This document shows, in pieces, positions 13,739 to 26,225 of a DNA stretch of 64,000 nt. The DNA lies in NCBI GenBank assembly GCA_905182985.1, contig CAJJDN010000041.1, positions 224,059-288,058 of the forward strand. Direction: 5' to 3'. The stretch's first letter is position 1, and every line of letters starts with the position of its first letter. The position numbers were made by a program, and so were the translations under genes. The notes beneath the pieces were generated by a model that made no database searches, was not told the origin of the DNA, and saw nothing but the letters and a program-made list of their open reading frames with translations. Origin of the DNA: Paramecium sonneborni. Taxonomy: Eukaryota; Ciliophora; Oligohymenophorea; Peniculida; Parameciidae.

Positions 13739-14527
13739 TCAAAGTTAAAGTAATTGATTTATTTCTTATTCAGCTCTACTTAAGAGATTAAAAAGATCGT
13801 TTTTTGTATATGGTAGTTCTTCATTAATTAAACACTGTATTTCTTTATCAATTTTATTATTATTAGTTATTGATATTAATAAATTTTCTGTAGGCAATTA
13901 TACACTTTCAAATTTTGATTAAGTCTCTTTCAATTGTTCATTTGTAATATTTGGAGGCTATTATAGAGTGAATCTTTCTTGAAATGAAACTTCATGATAA
14001 TTTTATGTAATTTACATAGATTTTAATTGTTCATTTAATTCCTAAATCTAATTTTGCTATAATTTCTATTACTCCTTTTGAGTTCTGATTTCATCAAGTA
14101 ACTCTTAATTCATATTGCTTAATTTAATGATTAGTTAAGTTTATTGTTCATACAATTCTTTTAGTTTTTAATGATCCTAATTTTATTGATTAATAGTTTT
14201 GTTTTATGCTTCAATTCTATTTTTTTATTAAACATTTTCAAACTTCAGTTAATCAATTTGATTATATAATGATTTAACTAGTTAAATAGATTTAGTATCA
14301 AGAAGGTTTTCATTAGAAACAGTAGTAATAGTTGATTATTGAGAATAGTAATTATTTAATTGATTGGATTTATGTTGATGAATTGGAGATTTAGAATTAT
14401 TTCTACTTTAAAGCTGCAAAACTTGTTTCAAATTTGTAATGTTCTATTCAGCAATTTGTAATTTGGTTTTGAGAAGTTGTGTTTCTTTAATAAGATCTTA
14501 CACAAGGTCTTACTTTTTGATATTCAT
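13739..14527 (-). CDS. Coiled-coil protein
   Basis: A single uninterrupted frame of 262 codons. Two long heptad regions (about residues 5-45 and 80-175) are rich in L, Q, K, E and N, for example QTQLIIKLSNMNQELLDEIR. They are separated by a Ser/Gln-rich linker. No enzyme or membrane motif is seen. The C-terminus (KNDLFNLLSRAEQEINQLL) may form a further helix. It starts 25 bp from the ATG of the divergent MFS transporter, so the two share a very short promoter. The function is unknown; basal-body or cortical structure is a guess. Confidence 0.7.
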
Positions 14528-14552
14528 TTTAATAAATAAATATATATTCAAA

Positions 14553-16052
14553 ATGAATGAAATAGAGGAATAAGAAGCGTCTCATTATTCAACAATAAAT
14601 GAATTAAAATCAGAAATTTAAATAGTGTCTTAGAAAGAAGAGAATTCTGTAATAAAATCAGATAGTATAATAAATTTTGATGATACCTTAACTCAAATAG
14701 GGTTTGGAAGATTTTAAATAATGCAGTACCTGGTATCAATAATTTTGGGAATAATGGAAGGAGCATAAATAACTATATTTACTTTAATGATACCTATCCT
14801 AAAGAATGAATGGAATATATCTGAATCAATAGTGTCTTTATAAACAAGTTTTATTTTCATCGGATTTCTAGTTGGATCTATGTTATCAGGTTAATTTACT
14901 GATAGATATGGAAGGAAATTTCCTTTTATTTTTAGTACTTTATTCACAGTGCTAATTTGTTTTGCTACAATTCTTTGTACTAATGTCTATGAGTTACTAA
15001 TTATGAGAGGATTAATGGGTATATTTGTAGGTTTCTTTGCTCCATGTTGTGTAACATTATTATAAGAGATAACCCCAAATAATTTAAGAGGTTAGATGAC
15101 TGGATCTGTAACATTAAGTGTTGCAATAGGTTAATTGTACGGTTTTTTTATGGCTTCATTAATACTGGATGGAATAAATGGAAGTTGGAGATGGTTAACT
15201 TTTCTTGGATCATTACCAGGATTGGCAGCATTTATATTATCTCTAATGTACATATAAGAATCTCCAAGATATCTATTATTAGAGGGTAAATATTATGAAG
15301 CATTTCAAACTTTAAGATTAATGATAAAAACTAATAATACTACAAAATTTAGCTTAACTATTGAAAATGAACACAAATTAGTTATATGGTCGTTATATAT
15401 GAATAGTATTGCCAGAAAGACCGAACATGGTTCATTTAAAAGCTTGCTCAATGGAGATAGACTATATATTTCATTAGTTTTATGGAGTATTTGGTTTTTC
15501 CTTTGTTTTGCTTATTATGGAAATTTAATGACAATGCCTTAAATACTTTATTAACTTAAAGATAATTAATCTCAATTATAACAACTAGTCTATGCTTGTC
15601 TAAGTGATATTCTAGGTGCTATTTTGGCAACTTTAATTATTGATATTAAAGGATTAGGTAGAAAGAATTCATTAATTATTGGATTTATCACAGCTGCAGT
15701 TTTCTCATTTTTATAACTTTACTATTATGAAAATCATTTTGCTATTTTAGCAATTTTATAAAAATTGTTTCTCTCTATGAATTATATTTTCTGGTATCAT
15801 TCTCTTATTTATAATAGTTACTAATTAACGACTGAACTATATCCTACTAAATTAAGAACTACAGGATTGGGTACAGCAGTTGCAATAGGGAGATTAGGTG
15901 TCATCTTGATGCCTTGGTCTTGTATGATAGTTTCCTAATATTCTATCATTGCACCATTTCTTTTATTTTCCGTTGCTTCCTTTATAGGAAGTATTTTTAC
16001 TTGCTTTATTCCCTTTGATACACTAGGGAAAAGCTTAGATAACAATAATTGA
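14553..16052 (+). CDS. Major facilitator superfamily transporter (SV2/SVOP-like)
   Basis: 499 aa in one exon. About 12 hydrophobic segments follow a 55-residue acidic cytoplasmic N-terminus. Family signatures are clear: GSMLSGQFTDRYGRK (the loop 2-3 motif), MRGLMGIFVGFFAP, QEITPNNLRG, QESPRYLLLEG after segment 6, and TTELYPTKLRTTGLG near segment 11. This pattern is closest to the SVOP and organic-ion branch of MFS. The substrate cannot be read from sequence. It is divergent from a coiled-coil gene, with 25 bp between start codons. The downstream gene converges with a gap of 40 bp. Confidence 0.9.
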
Positions 16053-16092
16053 TTAATTAATTTATCAATTTATTATATACAATACCGATAAA

Positions 16093-17215
16093 TCATAGTT
16101 ATTATCTTTAAGAGTAATTAGTTCCTCTATTTAATCTATTTGAAGAATCTACTGATTAAATCATGTTATTATTGGTCTTACTATTACTATTTGTGATATT
16201 AACTTCCTTTGTTTATGAGATTTATCTCTTTTTTAATGCTTCTAATGATGTTTCTACCATTATTAACTTTTCACTCAAATCTGAAACCTCCTCATTTTTT
16301 TCTTTGAATTTCTTACGCCAAATATCTACTTCCCCTTATAATGAAATAACAGTTGTTTCAACTCTTGAATAATTTTCTTAAACTATTTATAATTCTTAGA
16401 TCTAATCATTCATTTATTCTATCCAATTTTCTTTTTCATTTAAAATACTCCTTAATCTTATTATATCTTAATCTTTACTACTTAACTAATTTTACATTTC
16501 TTTATCGTCTATTTCATATTTTTGAATTTATTTCTTCAATTTTTAAACTTCTTCATTGTTGCCATTTTTATTTTGTTATTGTTTTTATAATAAAGCCAAA
16601 TTTTCTTTACTTTCAGATAATTCTTATTTTAATCGTTAAATTTCATTCTTATATCCATCTTCTTAAACTACAAAATTCTTAATCATAAATTCTAATTAAT
16701 TAATTCTAGCCATGTAATCCATAGACCTTAGATTTTGTTCATTTATTTTTAATCTTTAATTCTCTATCTGCAATCTGTTGATCAACTATTCTAATTATAA
16801 TAGCTTTGATTTATATTTATCTTCCATATCTTAAACAGAGACTACTTATAAAGGTTTCTCATGACATTATACATCATTGATTTCTTGAGATTGTTAAATC
16901 TTTTCTGATGATAATTAAATCACTCTTATAGGAGAAACAGATTAAGTTTAACAAGGATGTCGTACTTGAGCAATAAACTATGTGTTAATGCTATTTCTAT
17001 CTGTTTATTGGGGTCTATTATTCTCATAATTCTTACATAGCTGAAAGAGTAGATTATGTTTGGATTATTTATAAAGGATAATTAGGTAAATAATTGTTTG
17101 TTTTTCCATTTTTAAGAGGAACCTGTCTTACATATGGAGATGTAGCTTAAATATTTCTAGGTATATATTAACTCCCTCTTGATCGGATAAGTCTTTCTAA
17201 ATTTTCGTTTGACAT
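16093..17215 (-). CDS. Coiled-coil protein
   Basis: 366 aa with one 22-nt intron (17015-17036); codons count exactly. The first about 110 residues are basic and Pro/Ser/Gln-rich (SRGSQYIPRNIQATSPYVRQ). From about residue 120 to 330 a long coiled coil runs, rich in K, E, Q and L (EDKYKSKLLQLEQLINRLQI). The tail is Asn/Ser-rich. No known domain is recognised. A long coiled coil with a disordered basic head is common among ciliate basal-body and cortical proteins; that is context only. Confidence 0.75.
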
Positions 17216-17909
17216 ATAAATTTATAATATTCTTTTAAATTATAAAGTATAAAAAAAAACCTAAAATTTATTAAAATGATGAAAAATTAGTAGATTAAAA
17301 AAGATGAATAAATTCACAACTTAGGAAAAAATTGAAATCTCTATTTTAATTTTTGAAAACTATAATAACATTTTTAGATAATTAGACATTTATTAATAGT
17401 TTTATGATTTTTTTTGTTTGTTTGTATAATTTGAGCAATAAGTATGTAAATGATAGAATTTTTAATATCAGTCAGATTTTCTGAATTTAAACAAAATATA
17501 TTTTAGTGTAAGGTTAACTTTTAACAATAAGAGATTGATTTATCAGTTCTAATTTTTAGATCTAAATCTATAAATCTAGAATTATGATTTTATATAATGT
17601 GTTAAGCTTTTAACATAATTTTTTCCTACAGAATTAATCCAAGTCATATTTTGAGAATCAACCATACCAAAATACTTTAATAGGGCTTTTAAACAATTGT
17701 ATTTGATGCTCTTTTTCAATTTGTTCAAATATTATAAATTTAATTCTTCTATAATTATTTTTGAAAATAATAAAGCTGGTTTTGAAAATAATAAAGCTGG
17801 TGTTTCTTGTTTTAATATTGCCAATAAAATTTATTGTTAATCAAAATGTTTTTGCATTTTTTTACATAAAATTCTTAATTAATTTTTCATTTTTATAGCA
17901 ATATTTATA
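17216..17909. other. Intergenic with a 21-bp tandem duplication
   Basis: About 690 bp AT-rich spacer between divergent genes. The only structure noticed is an exact two-copy tandem repeat, TTTTGAAAATAATAAAGCTGG, at 17759-17779 and 17780-17800. Confidence 0.5.
17759..17800 (+). repeat. 21-bp direct tandem repeat, two copies
   Basis: Two adjacent identical 21-bp units in non-coding DNA upstream of the FAD oxidoreductase. Its closeness to that gene's start (about 110 bp) would allow a role in its promoter, but simple slippage is as likely. Confidence 0.8.
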
Positions 17910-19492
17910 ATGATAAAAAAATTAATATGCAATTAGAAATTGTATCAGTTTTGCGTTGAACAAAAAATCAGCAAACAAAAATCTAAAAAGGGACGCAATA
18001 TATTATTATTCATTTTAAGCTTAGGTTTAGTACAACATTACACAAAAACAAGAGATTATATGTCAAATATATTTCTAAGTGAGTAGGAAATATACGATCT
18101 GAATAAAAACAAATAATTAGAAATTAACAAAAAATAATTGAAATACCATGAAATTAATTTGTAAAAAAATAAAGAAATCTAAACAGCAGTAATAATTGGT
18201 GGAGGAATTATAGGATTAAGTTAAGCATTGAAATTGTTATAGCATGGTTATTCTGTGATATTAATTGAAAAAGAATAATTTATATCTACTAAATGTAGTG
18301 CTTTTAATGGAAACATATACAATCCATATTTATTCAATCCATTAATATCAAAATATTCAATAAAAACAATGTTTGACAACTATATTAATCCAACAGACTC
18401 AGCAACTTAAAGATTCAGTTTTGGATGTCTTTAAGAACCAGGAGCATTGGTATGGTTATTCAATGCATTAAGATTAAGTACTTCCGATAGTAAATTTGAT
18501 TAGTCAATTTAAGATATGACTAAATTAGGGTAGATTTAGGAATAGGAATTTGAAAAAATAAAAAAATTGGGTTTGCTTGAAAATTAATTAACTGCTGAAG
18601 GAGAATTAAGTTTATATAAATCTGTAGAATATGGAAAAAGGATAAGTTAATCATTTAAATAAGCAGGAGTTGAATTTACAGAGATTGATAAAACCAATTA
18701 TAATTAACATGAAATAGATAGATAATTATTTAATAATTATCCTTATGTTATTAAATTAGATAAAGAGAATAATTTAGATACAAAATAATTATCAATACAA
18801 ACTTTGAAATATTGTTAAAAGCATTACCCTGATAAGTTTAAAATTTTATATGGAACAGAATTTAATGAATTTATAATGAATTACAATAGATATGTAATTG
18901 GAATAAATACAAACAAAGGGTATTAAAAAAATAAATTATAATTAGTGTAATATATGGAAATAAATTTATAATATGTGCTGGATTACATAGTAAATATATA
19001 GCTAAAAAGTTGGCAGTGACATTACCTATTATGCCTTGTAGAGGATGGATTATAGAATCTGAATTACCTGAAAATGCAAAAGGATCTGTATTAGATAAAA
19101 TGGTACTTAAATTACCTACTTTATCTATTACAAATCTTAATAATAAATTAAGAATTTCAGGTTGTTAATTAATAGATAAAGAATATAAATCAGATGATCC
19201 AATTAATGAATGGGGAGCATAGATTCTGATAAAATAAATGAAAGAGTAATTTAATATTGATTTGGATCCATAATGTATATCAGTTAGGGATTGTTGTAGG
19301 CCTTTGACTCCAGATGATAAGATAATATTGAGTAAATTGTGGTTTAATAAAAATGTATTTGTTAATGCAGGTCATGGTTCTAGAGGAATGAGTTAATGTC
19401 ATGGTTGTGCTGAAATTATTTATTAATTAATGTAGGGTAAATAAAAAGAAGAGCATGTTGCTTTTGATTTAAAAAGGTTTCTATTTATTTGA
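17910..19492 (+). CDS. FAD-dependent oxidoreductase (DAO/DadA-like)
   Basis: 518 aa with one 26-nt intron (18920-18945). A dinucleotide-binding Rossmann motif lies near residue 90 (AVIIGGGIIGLSQALKL, then VILIEKE). The middle carries FGCLQEPGALVWLFNALR. The C-terminal end has ISVRDCCRPLTPDDK and FVNAGHGSRGMSQ, matching the second FAD-contact region of D-amino-acid dehydrogenases and related DAO enzymes. It most likely oxidises a D-amino acid or a similar amine; the substrate is not certain. The N-terminal about 85 residues, with a hydrophobic segment (ILLFILSLGLVQHY), look like a membrane anchor or targeting sequence. Start chosen at the first in-frame ATG. Confidence 0.85.
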
Positions 19493-19524
19493 TATATATA
19501 TATACATCGTTAAAAATAATTAAA

Positions 19525-20575
19525 ATGAGTTAATATGAAAGAATAAGACCAATAGTTTTTCAGAAAGCTCCTGAAATTAAATAGGTGAGATCGACTTCCT
19601 TAGCTGTACGATCTTCTCCTTCTAAATGTTAATTAGATTTATCATTCGATTTATAAGTTAATTCAACAAATACTAATACAAATTAAGCATTAAAAGATAT
19701 TAACAATTATAAAAAGCTTTATGTTAGTGAATCATGTTAAAATAATAATAAAGAAAATTAATTTTCTGCTAAACATTTTTCTTTTAAGACAGATGAAAAT
19801 TAATATTTGAAATAAAGAATTAAATAATTGGAATCATAGAATAACAACTATGTATCTGAAAATAAAAAATTGGCTCATGTTTTGGATTAACAAATTCAAT
19901 TAAATCAATCATTACAAGAATAATAATAATCGAAAAATTAAATTATTAGAAAATTAGAGGATGTATATAAATGAATAAATATTAATAGTCTAATAATACA
20001 GATTTTAAATAAATAAATGAATAACTGATAATTTCTAAAAAGGTAGTCAATGATTTAGAGGAGAAAGTATAGATAGTATTGAATGAAAATTAAAAGTTAA
20101 GTGAATTGAATGAAAGATTTTAGTTTACAGAAAATTAATTAAAAGTTGAAGTAGAAAAATATAAAAGTAAATGTTCAATAATGGAGAGTAAATTAAAATA
20201 ATAGCAGTAATAAAATATTAATATTTAGAGAGGAATCAAAATGTTTAGAGTTATAAAGAAAAATAAAAAAGTAGAATGATTAAATAGAAATATTGGCTAG
20301 AGAGAATTATTAATTGAAATAGTAGTTAAATTAAAATAATAATTAAATATCTTAATAAGAAGATAAATAGTTATAAAATAGGTATATAAATATTTAAATT
20401 TAGTGATAAATATAAAGAGACAATAAAAGAGCTAGAATTTGAAAATTAATATTTATAATAAATGATAGGTATTGATTAGCAAAAGATGAATAATCTTGAA
20501 GAAAAACTAAATTTATTGACAAAGGAAAATTAGAGACTAACGGAAATAGTGAAGAATCGTCATAAATAGTAATGA
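19525..20575 (+). CDS. Coiled-coil protein
   Basis: 326 aa; introns at 19963-19988, 20207-20228 and 20382-20403 give an exact codon count. A Ser-rich basic head (RSTSLAVRSSPSKCQLDLS) is followed by coiled coil from about residue 100 to the end, with heptads such as NKKLAHVLDQQIQLNQSLQ and KIKKQNDQIEILARENYQLK. No other domain is seen. It starts 33 bp after the FAD oxidoreductase stop. It converges on the alveolin-like gene, with 71 bp between stops. The function is unknown. Confidence 0.75.
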
Positions 20576-20646
20576 TATAAAAATATAATTATTTTTTGTT
20601 ATTTAATTGAAAGAAGATTAAATTAAATGATAATTTTGATAAAGAA

Positions 20647-21283
20647 TCAATATCTATAGAATGATCCATAACCAAATGTGGGTGCAGCATAGCTATAAGA
20701 TGGAGTATATCCATATGTTGGTGCAACATAGCTAGTTCTTAATGGAGCAACAACTGGTGCAACTGGAACAACAGGTGCAGCATAACTGTATGAAAGTGGT
20801 GAAGCATAAGAAACTTGAGCAGGAGGAGCTCTTCTCACCTATAATAAATAATTAATTAAACCTCTCTTTCATATTCTAAATAATCCACTCTTGGTACATT
20901 CTTTTCAACTGGTACATAATCAACCTATTTTTCATATGTAACTTAAGGAATATATTCTTTTTAGTATTCAACTGGATAATAATCAGTTACCCATTTTTAT
21001 CTTGGTACCTACGTGTAACAATTATATTTACTTAGTATGTTCTGACTTCTTCTTCCATTTCTACAACTGGCTTTTGATATGGTACATATTCAACTCTTGA
21101 TTAACCTCTTATTGGAGAATAAGCTGGAGAAGCATAAGTCACAGGAGCTGCATATGATACTGGTTAAACATATGACACTGGAGCTGCATATCCAACTATT
21201 TTATTATGTCATCATTTTCTACCTGGTCTAGCTATTGATGTTGCTAAAGGAGATGCATATGAAACACCATAAGGGGAGTACAT
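20647..21283 (-). CDS. Alveolin-like (IMC1-type) cortical protein
   Basis: 187 aa with three introns (21196-21222, 21009-21031, 20839-20861); codons count exactly. Flanking regions are Ala/Tyr/Pro/Ser-rich (SYAAPVTYASPAYSP; SYVAPTYGYTPSYSYAAP). The core about residues 50-115 holds charged Val/Pro/Tyr repeats: VEYVPYQKPVVEMEEE, DYYPVEYQKEYIPQV, QVDYVPVEKNVPRVDYLEYE. This pattern is typical of alveolins, which form the membrane skeleton under the alveolar sacs. It is shorter than most family members. Other repeat-rich cortical proteins are the alternative. A role in the epiplasm is inferred. Confidence 0.75.
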
Positions 21284-21598
21284 ATTAATATTAATATTGA
21301 CAATAAAATTTATTGCTGTGTTATTTTAACATCAAATATCAAAATTAAATAAACTTATTAAATTATTTAAATTATGGATAGAAATTCCGAAAGATAGTTA
21401 ATGTCTATTATACATATTATTAGACTTTATAGTTACTTTCGGTACATTAAATTTTATTTACATCTAAATCATCTCATAGTACATTATTACTTAGAGATAT
21501 TGTGTATTAAAAACAACCATTACTATTTTTCACCATATATAAATATTTATTAATATATTCAAATGCTTTATTCATTAAGCATTTTATTAAGTTTGTGA
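21284..21598. other. Intergenic, divergent promoter region
   Basis: About 315 bp of AT-rich DNA between the alveolin-like gene (minus) and the TTLL9 copies (plus). No feature was recognised. Confidence 0.5.
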
Positions 21599-24021
21599 TA
21601 TTTCCAACTGATTATAAAAACTTGATATTATTAAATATAAACTTGTTTTTGTAAATATGTCCGAATATTTTAGAAAATATATCAAAAAAGAACATTATGC
21701 TAATCATTAGTATTAAATTCTATTAAAATTGTAGCTCTAACCTAAAATTTAAAACATCTTTTCGAAATTGCATATTGGAAGTATTTAACAATTATTAAAG
21801 CAAGGCTTTTAAAAGAAGATTATGGAAAGAGACTGATGGAGATGATTGGGATATAATGTGGGCTGAAAAAGAATGGATTCATGAAGTAATGGATCATACT
21901 CATCTTTAATCTAATCAAAAAATAAATCATTTTAGAAATCATTATGAAGTATGAACAACCTGAATAAATTAGTTAACTAGAAAAGATCTTATGATAAAGA
22001 ATTTAAAACGATTTAAGAAAAACTTAGAAAGAGAAGGCAAATAAGATGATGCTAATAAGTAATTACTGCATTAATTAATTCAGTTATAATTTCTTTCCTT
22101 TAACTTTCCACTTGCCTAGTGAATATCCAATATTCTTTGAGGAATTCAAAAGATAATGTTCAAATGGTGAGACTAAAACAGCATGGATTATGAAGCCTGT
22201 ATTAATATAAATTCATTTTTAAGATTGGTAAATCATAAGGAAAAGGTATATTCATCTTCAATAAAATTTAATAAATATCATAATGGAAAAACACTTTACG
22301 ATATAATCAAGATAATCCATAAGCAGAAGCTTACATAGTTTAGAAATATATAGCAGATCCATTACTTATAGGAGGTAAGAAATTTGATATGAGAATATAT
22401 CTATTATGTACCTCCTATTAACCTTTAACATTATATCTATATAGAACAGGATTTGCAAGATTTACACATCATCGTTATGATAATGAAGATATTACAAATA
22501 CATGTATTATATTTATTTTAATATAATTTAAGATGTTCATTTAACTAATGTAGCAATTTAAAAGACATCTGACAATTATGATGAAAAACTTGGAGGAAAA
22601 TGGAATTTATAAACACTTAAACTTTATTTAATGACTAAATATGGATAAGAAAAAGTTGCTGAAACTTTTTATAATATTTAAATGTTAATGGTTAGATCAC
22701 TCTAAGCAGTCTAAAAAATTATTATTAATGATAAACATTGTTTTGAATTATATGGATTTGATATTTTATTAGATGCTTAATTAAAACCATGGCTTTTAGA
22801 AGTTAATGCNTATTTCCAACTGATTATAAAAACTTGATATTATTAAATATAAACTTGTTTTTGTAAATATGTCCGAATATTTTAGAAAATATATCAAAAA
22901 AGAACATTATGCTAATCATTAGTATTAAATTCTATTAAAATTGTAGCTCTAACCTAAAATTTAAAACATCTTTTCGAAATTGCATATTGGAAGTATTTAA
23001 CAATTATTAAAGCAAGGCTTTTAAAAGAAGATTATGGAAAGAGACTGATGGAGATGATTGGGATATAATGTGGGCTGAAAAAGAATGGATTCATGAAGTA
23101 ATGGATCATACTCATCTTTAATCTAATCAAAAAATAAATCATTTTAGAAATCATTATGAAGTATGAACAACCTGAATAAATTAGTTAACTAGAAAAGATC
23201 TTATGATAAAGAATTTAAAACGATTTAAGAAAAACTTAGAAAGAGAAGGCAAATAAGATGATGCTAATAAGTAATTACTGCATTAATTAATTCAGTTATA
23301 ATTTCTTTCCTTTAACTTTCCACTTGCCTAGTGAATATCCAATATTCTTTGAGGAATTCAAAAGATAATGTTCAAATGGTGAGACTAAAACAGCATGGAT
23401 TATGAAGCCTGTATTAATATAAATTCATTTTTAAGATTGGTAAATCATAAGGAAAAGGTATATTCATCTTCAATAAAATTTAATAAATATCATAATGGAA
23501 AAACACTTTACGATATAATCAAGATAATCCATAAGCAGAAGCTTACATAGTTTAGAAATATATAGCAGATCCATTACTTATAGGAGGTAAGAAATTTGAT
23601 ATGAGAATATATCTATTATGTACCTCCTATTAACCTTTAACATTATATCTATATAGAACAGGATTTGCAAGATTTACACATCATCGTTATGATAATGAAG
23701 ATATTACAAATACATGTATTATATTTATTTTAATATAATTTAAGATGTTCATTTAACTAATGTAGCAATTTAAAAGACATCTGACAATTATGATGAAAAA
23801 CTTGGAGGAAAATGGAATTTATAAACACTTAAACTTTATTTAATGACTAAATATGGATAAGAAAAAGTTGCTGAAACTTTTTATAATATTTAAATGTTAA
23901 TGGTTAGATCACTCTAAGCAGTCTAAAAAATTATTATTAATGATAAACATTGTTTTGAATTATATGGATTTGATATTTTATTAGATGCTTAATTAAAACC
24001 ATGGCTTTTAGAAGTTAATGC
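21599..24021 (+). repeat. 1,211-bp exact-looking direct duplication around a single N
   Basis: Bases 21599-22809 and 22811-24021 look identical at an offset of 1,212, separated by one N at 22810. The first copy ends mid-exon in TTLL9 and the second continues through the gene. This is the signature of two overlapping contigs joined end to end without collapsing the overlap. Confidence 0.9.
21657..22809 (+). pseudogene. Truncated duplicate of TTLL9 (assembly artefact)
   Basis: It carries the same exons and introns as the complete gene from 22869 onward, from the ATG to the codons for WLLEVNA, where it stops at the N. Nothing in it differs from the second copy that I could find, so it is most likely not a biological gene. 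It should not be counted as a paralogue. If it were real, it would lack the last third of the protein. Confidence 0.85.
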
Positions 24022-24813
24022 AAGGTATACTATTCAATCTAAATTTAAGTCCTTCAATGACTTCTAATACACCTGTTGATTTTGAATTAAAATGTGGTTT
24101 ATTAGATGATGTATTTACTATTATTGATTTGGAAAAAGTATTAACAGGTAATGAAGAATAAATTGGAGGATTTGATTTGATATGTAAAGGAAGTCCAATT
24201 AAATTACCTATTAATAGCACATTTACTACATATTTAGGAGCATTTAATAATAGATAACAATAACTTAAAAAAATTGCTAAATCTACTGCTATCAGATTAG
24301 CATAAACATATTAGGAAACTTAAACAAAAGCTATTGAAATTGGTTCTAAAGGATAAAAAGAAAAAGAAGAAAAAGATAAATAAATGAGAAGTTCATCTAA
24401 AGGACCATAAGCTATGCAAGTATATTCATATTATTAATTTTAGAATGGAGTTAATGGAAGTAATAAACCTAATAATTAATCTAAATAAAATACAATTATG
24501 AAAAGAAATACTACCAATTTACCGGCTTTAGGTACTGTATAAAATAGAAGTAATATTAAAAGATAGCCACTATAAAATGCTGGGTAATAATAATAACAAC
24601 TTTAGCAATCATAATCTAATTCAAGCAAAAAGTAAATATATTTAATAATTTAGAAATAATCCTAATGAAGAATCAATGTTAAGTGCTAATCAAAAACTGT
24701 AGAAATTAACTTAAGAAAGTAAAATAAATTAGTTTTAACCTTATAAATAATAATCATAGTATAATGATGTTATGGGAATGGGCTCGCGAAATCAGTAAAA
24801 AAACGAAGAATGA
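22869..24813 (+). CDS. TTLL9: Tubulin tyrosine ligase-like protein 9 (polyglutamylase family)
   Basis: 581 aa after eight introns of 22-29 nt; codons count exactly. TTLLs add glutamate side chains to tubulin in cilia. TTLL9 features in order: KFKTSFRNCILEAFKRR, DDWDIMWAEKEWIHEVMDH, HFRNHYELTRKDLMIKNLKR, MKPIGKSQGKGIFIF, DPLLIGGRKFDMRIYLL, RTGFARFT, YVHLTNVAIQKTS, ELYGFDILLDAQLKPWLLE and NASPSMTSNTPVDFELK. The ATP-grasp residues are present. A Q/N-rich tail of about 190 residues follows the catalytic core and is longer than in animals. The 5' part is duplicated upstream by the assembly join. Confidence 0.95.
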
Positions 24814-25802
24814 ATTAACATAGTTTTCTAATTCTATATATATAATTATTTATTATTATACTTATGTCTACAAACAAATTTATGAATTTATAATCAATAA
24901 TTCAATTTAATATTTATTTTATTCCTCTAATTTTGTATTTACATATGATTTATTTTTTATAATCTAATTTAAGATTAATATACTTATTAGTGAATCTGAT
25001 AGTGAGAAAAAAATTTATAATATTAGATTAAATAAATTCTTAGTGTCTAACTAATTTATAGTTTTGTTTTTTTTTGGAATTTTATTTTCAAATTTATACA
25101 TCCTCCTCTTCTACATTTTTGTTAATATTGTTATTATCTATTAGAGTAATTTTTTATTTTTTATTATTAATCTTTACTTAATCATTCTTAAAAATCAAAT
25201 TGTTTTAAAAGTCTCAGTAACATCCCTTATTAATCCAGTAAAAAGATTGCAGACTTGGAGTTGGATATTTTTTAATGCAAAACAGTACATGTGTAAGTAT
25301 TCAGGAAACAATTAATTCTAAATTAATATCTGATTAGAATCAAGATGTTAATTAAAATTAAAATTCATTTAATTTTTAATTAAAAGAAAAAAATTGTATG
25401 AATTTTCTCTTGAATATTTAGCATGCACAATTTAGACCCCAGACCTTTATTTGATTAAATTGAATTCTAATAATGGAGACTTTGAAATATTTTAAATTAA
25501 ATATGTAAAACTCATAATCATAGTTAAAAATTAAAGTCGAAGTAACACATTTGAGCTAAATAAAAAAAAGGATAAAATTGAGAAATCAACCCACTTTCTG
25601 ATGTTTAGATTGTTATTAGATATCATAGAATAGACTGGCAAGCATGAAAATCGGTTCATTTAAAATGTTTATAGAAAATACACTCCTCAATATAATTACT
25701 AAATTTTGTTATATAATTAATTAAAATGCCGTATCTTTAAATTTTAACTAGTTATAAATAAAAGAAAAATGAATGAACTTAAAAATAAATATTCAAGATT
25801 TA
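24814..25802. other. Intergenic, one doubtful short ORF
   Basis: About 990 bp AT-rich. The only frame worth noting is ATG 25275 to TGA 25452-25454 (59 codons, MQNSTCVSIQETINSKLISD at the start), which I do not trust as a gene. Confidence 0.4.
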
Positions 25803-26225
25803 ATGAAATACTCTAAAATATCAAATTAAGTCAGATAGGCCTTTATAAGAAGGGTATCTGAAAAGAAATGTACAATAAGACAAGCAGCAAAGTAATTTGG
25901 CATCAAATTTTCTACAGCCAAAGCAATTTTATCAATTTATAGACATGAAGGCAGGATAGGAAAAAAACAAAAAAGACAAAGAAAAATTTTAAACAATATT
26001 ATTTCTGAAAGGGAAACACAAAAATCCCTTAAGGAGGAACATACAGAGCCCAAAGAAGATTTTAAATTAAACTAAGTCCCCCAAAATAGCCTGAATGAAT
26101 GCCAAACTATATAACAACTACCTTGTTATAATTATGACTGGACTTACTTGCAACATTTTTGGATGATGACTTATATGAATCAACAATTACAATACCAAAG
26201 TTTTTAAAGATTTATTGGATAATGA
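25803..26225 (+). CDS. Small helix-turn-helix (homeodomain-like) DNA-binding protein
   Basis: 140 aa, one exon. Residues 12-55 read as a helix-turn-helix: RRVSEKKCTIRQAAKQFGIK followed by FSTAKAILSIYRHEGRIGKK. The pattern (T-I-R-Q-A-A, turn, S-T-A-K-A-I) matches homeodomain-like HTHs of the type also found in transposase N-termini. A basic run (KKQKRQRK) follows. The last about 60 residues are aromatic and Gln-rich (YNYDWTYLQHFWMMTYMNQQ). No catalytic domain is attached and no transposon ends were noticed, so a small transcription regulator is the better reading. Confidence 0.75.

Noticed and set aside
21657..22809. A second TTLL gene or recent paralogue
   Set aside because: It looks identical to the following copy and ends at an N in mid-exon; an uncollapsed contig overlap explains it.
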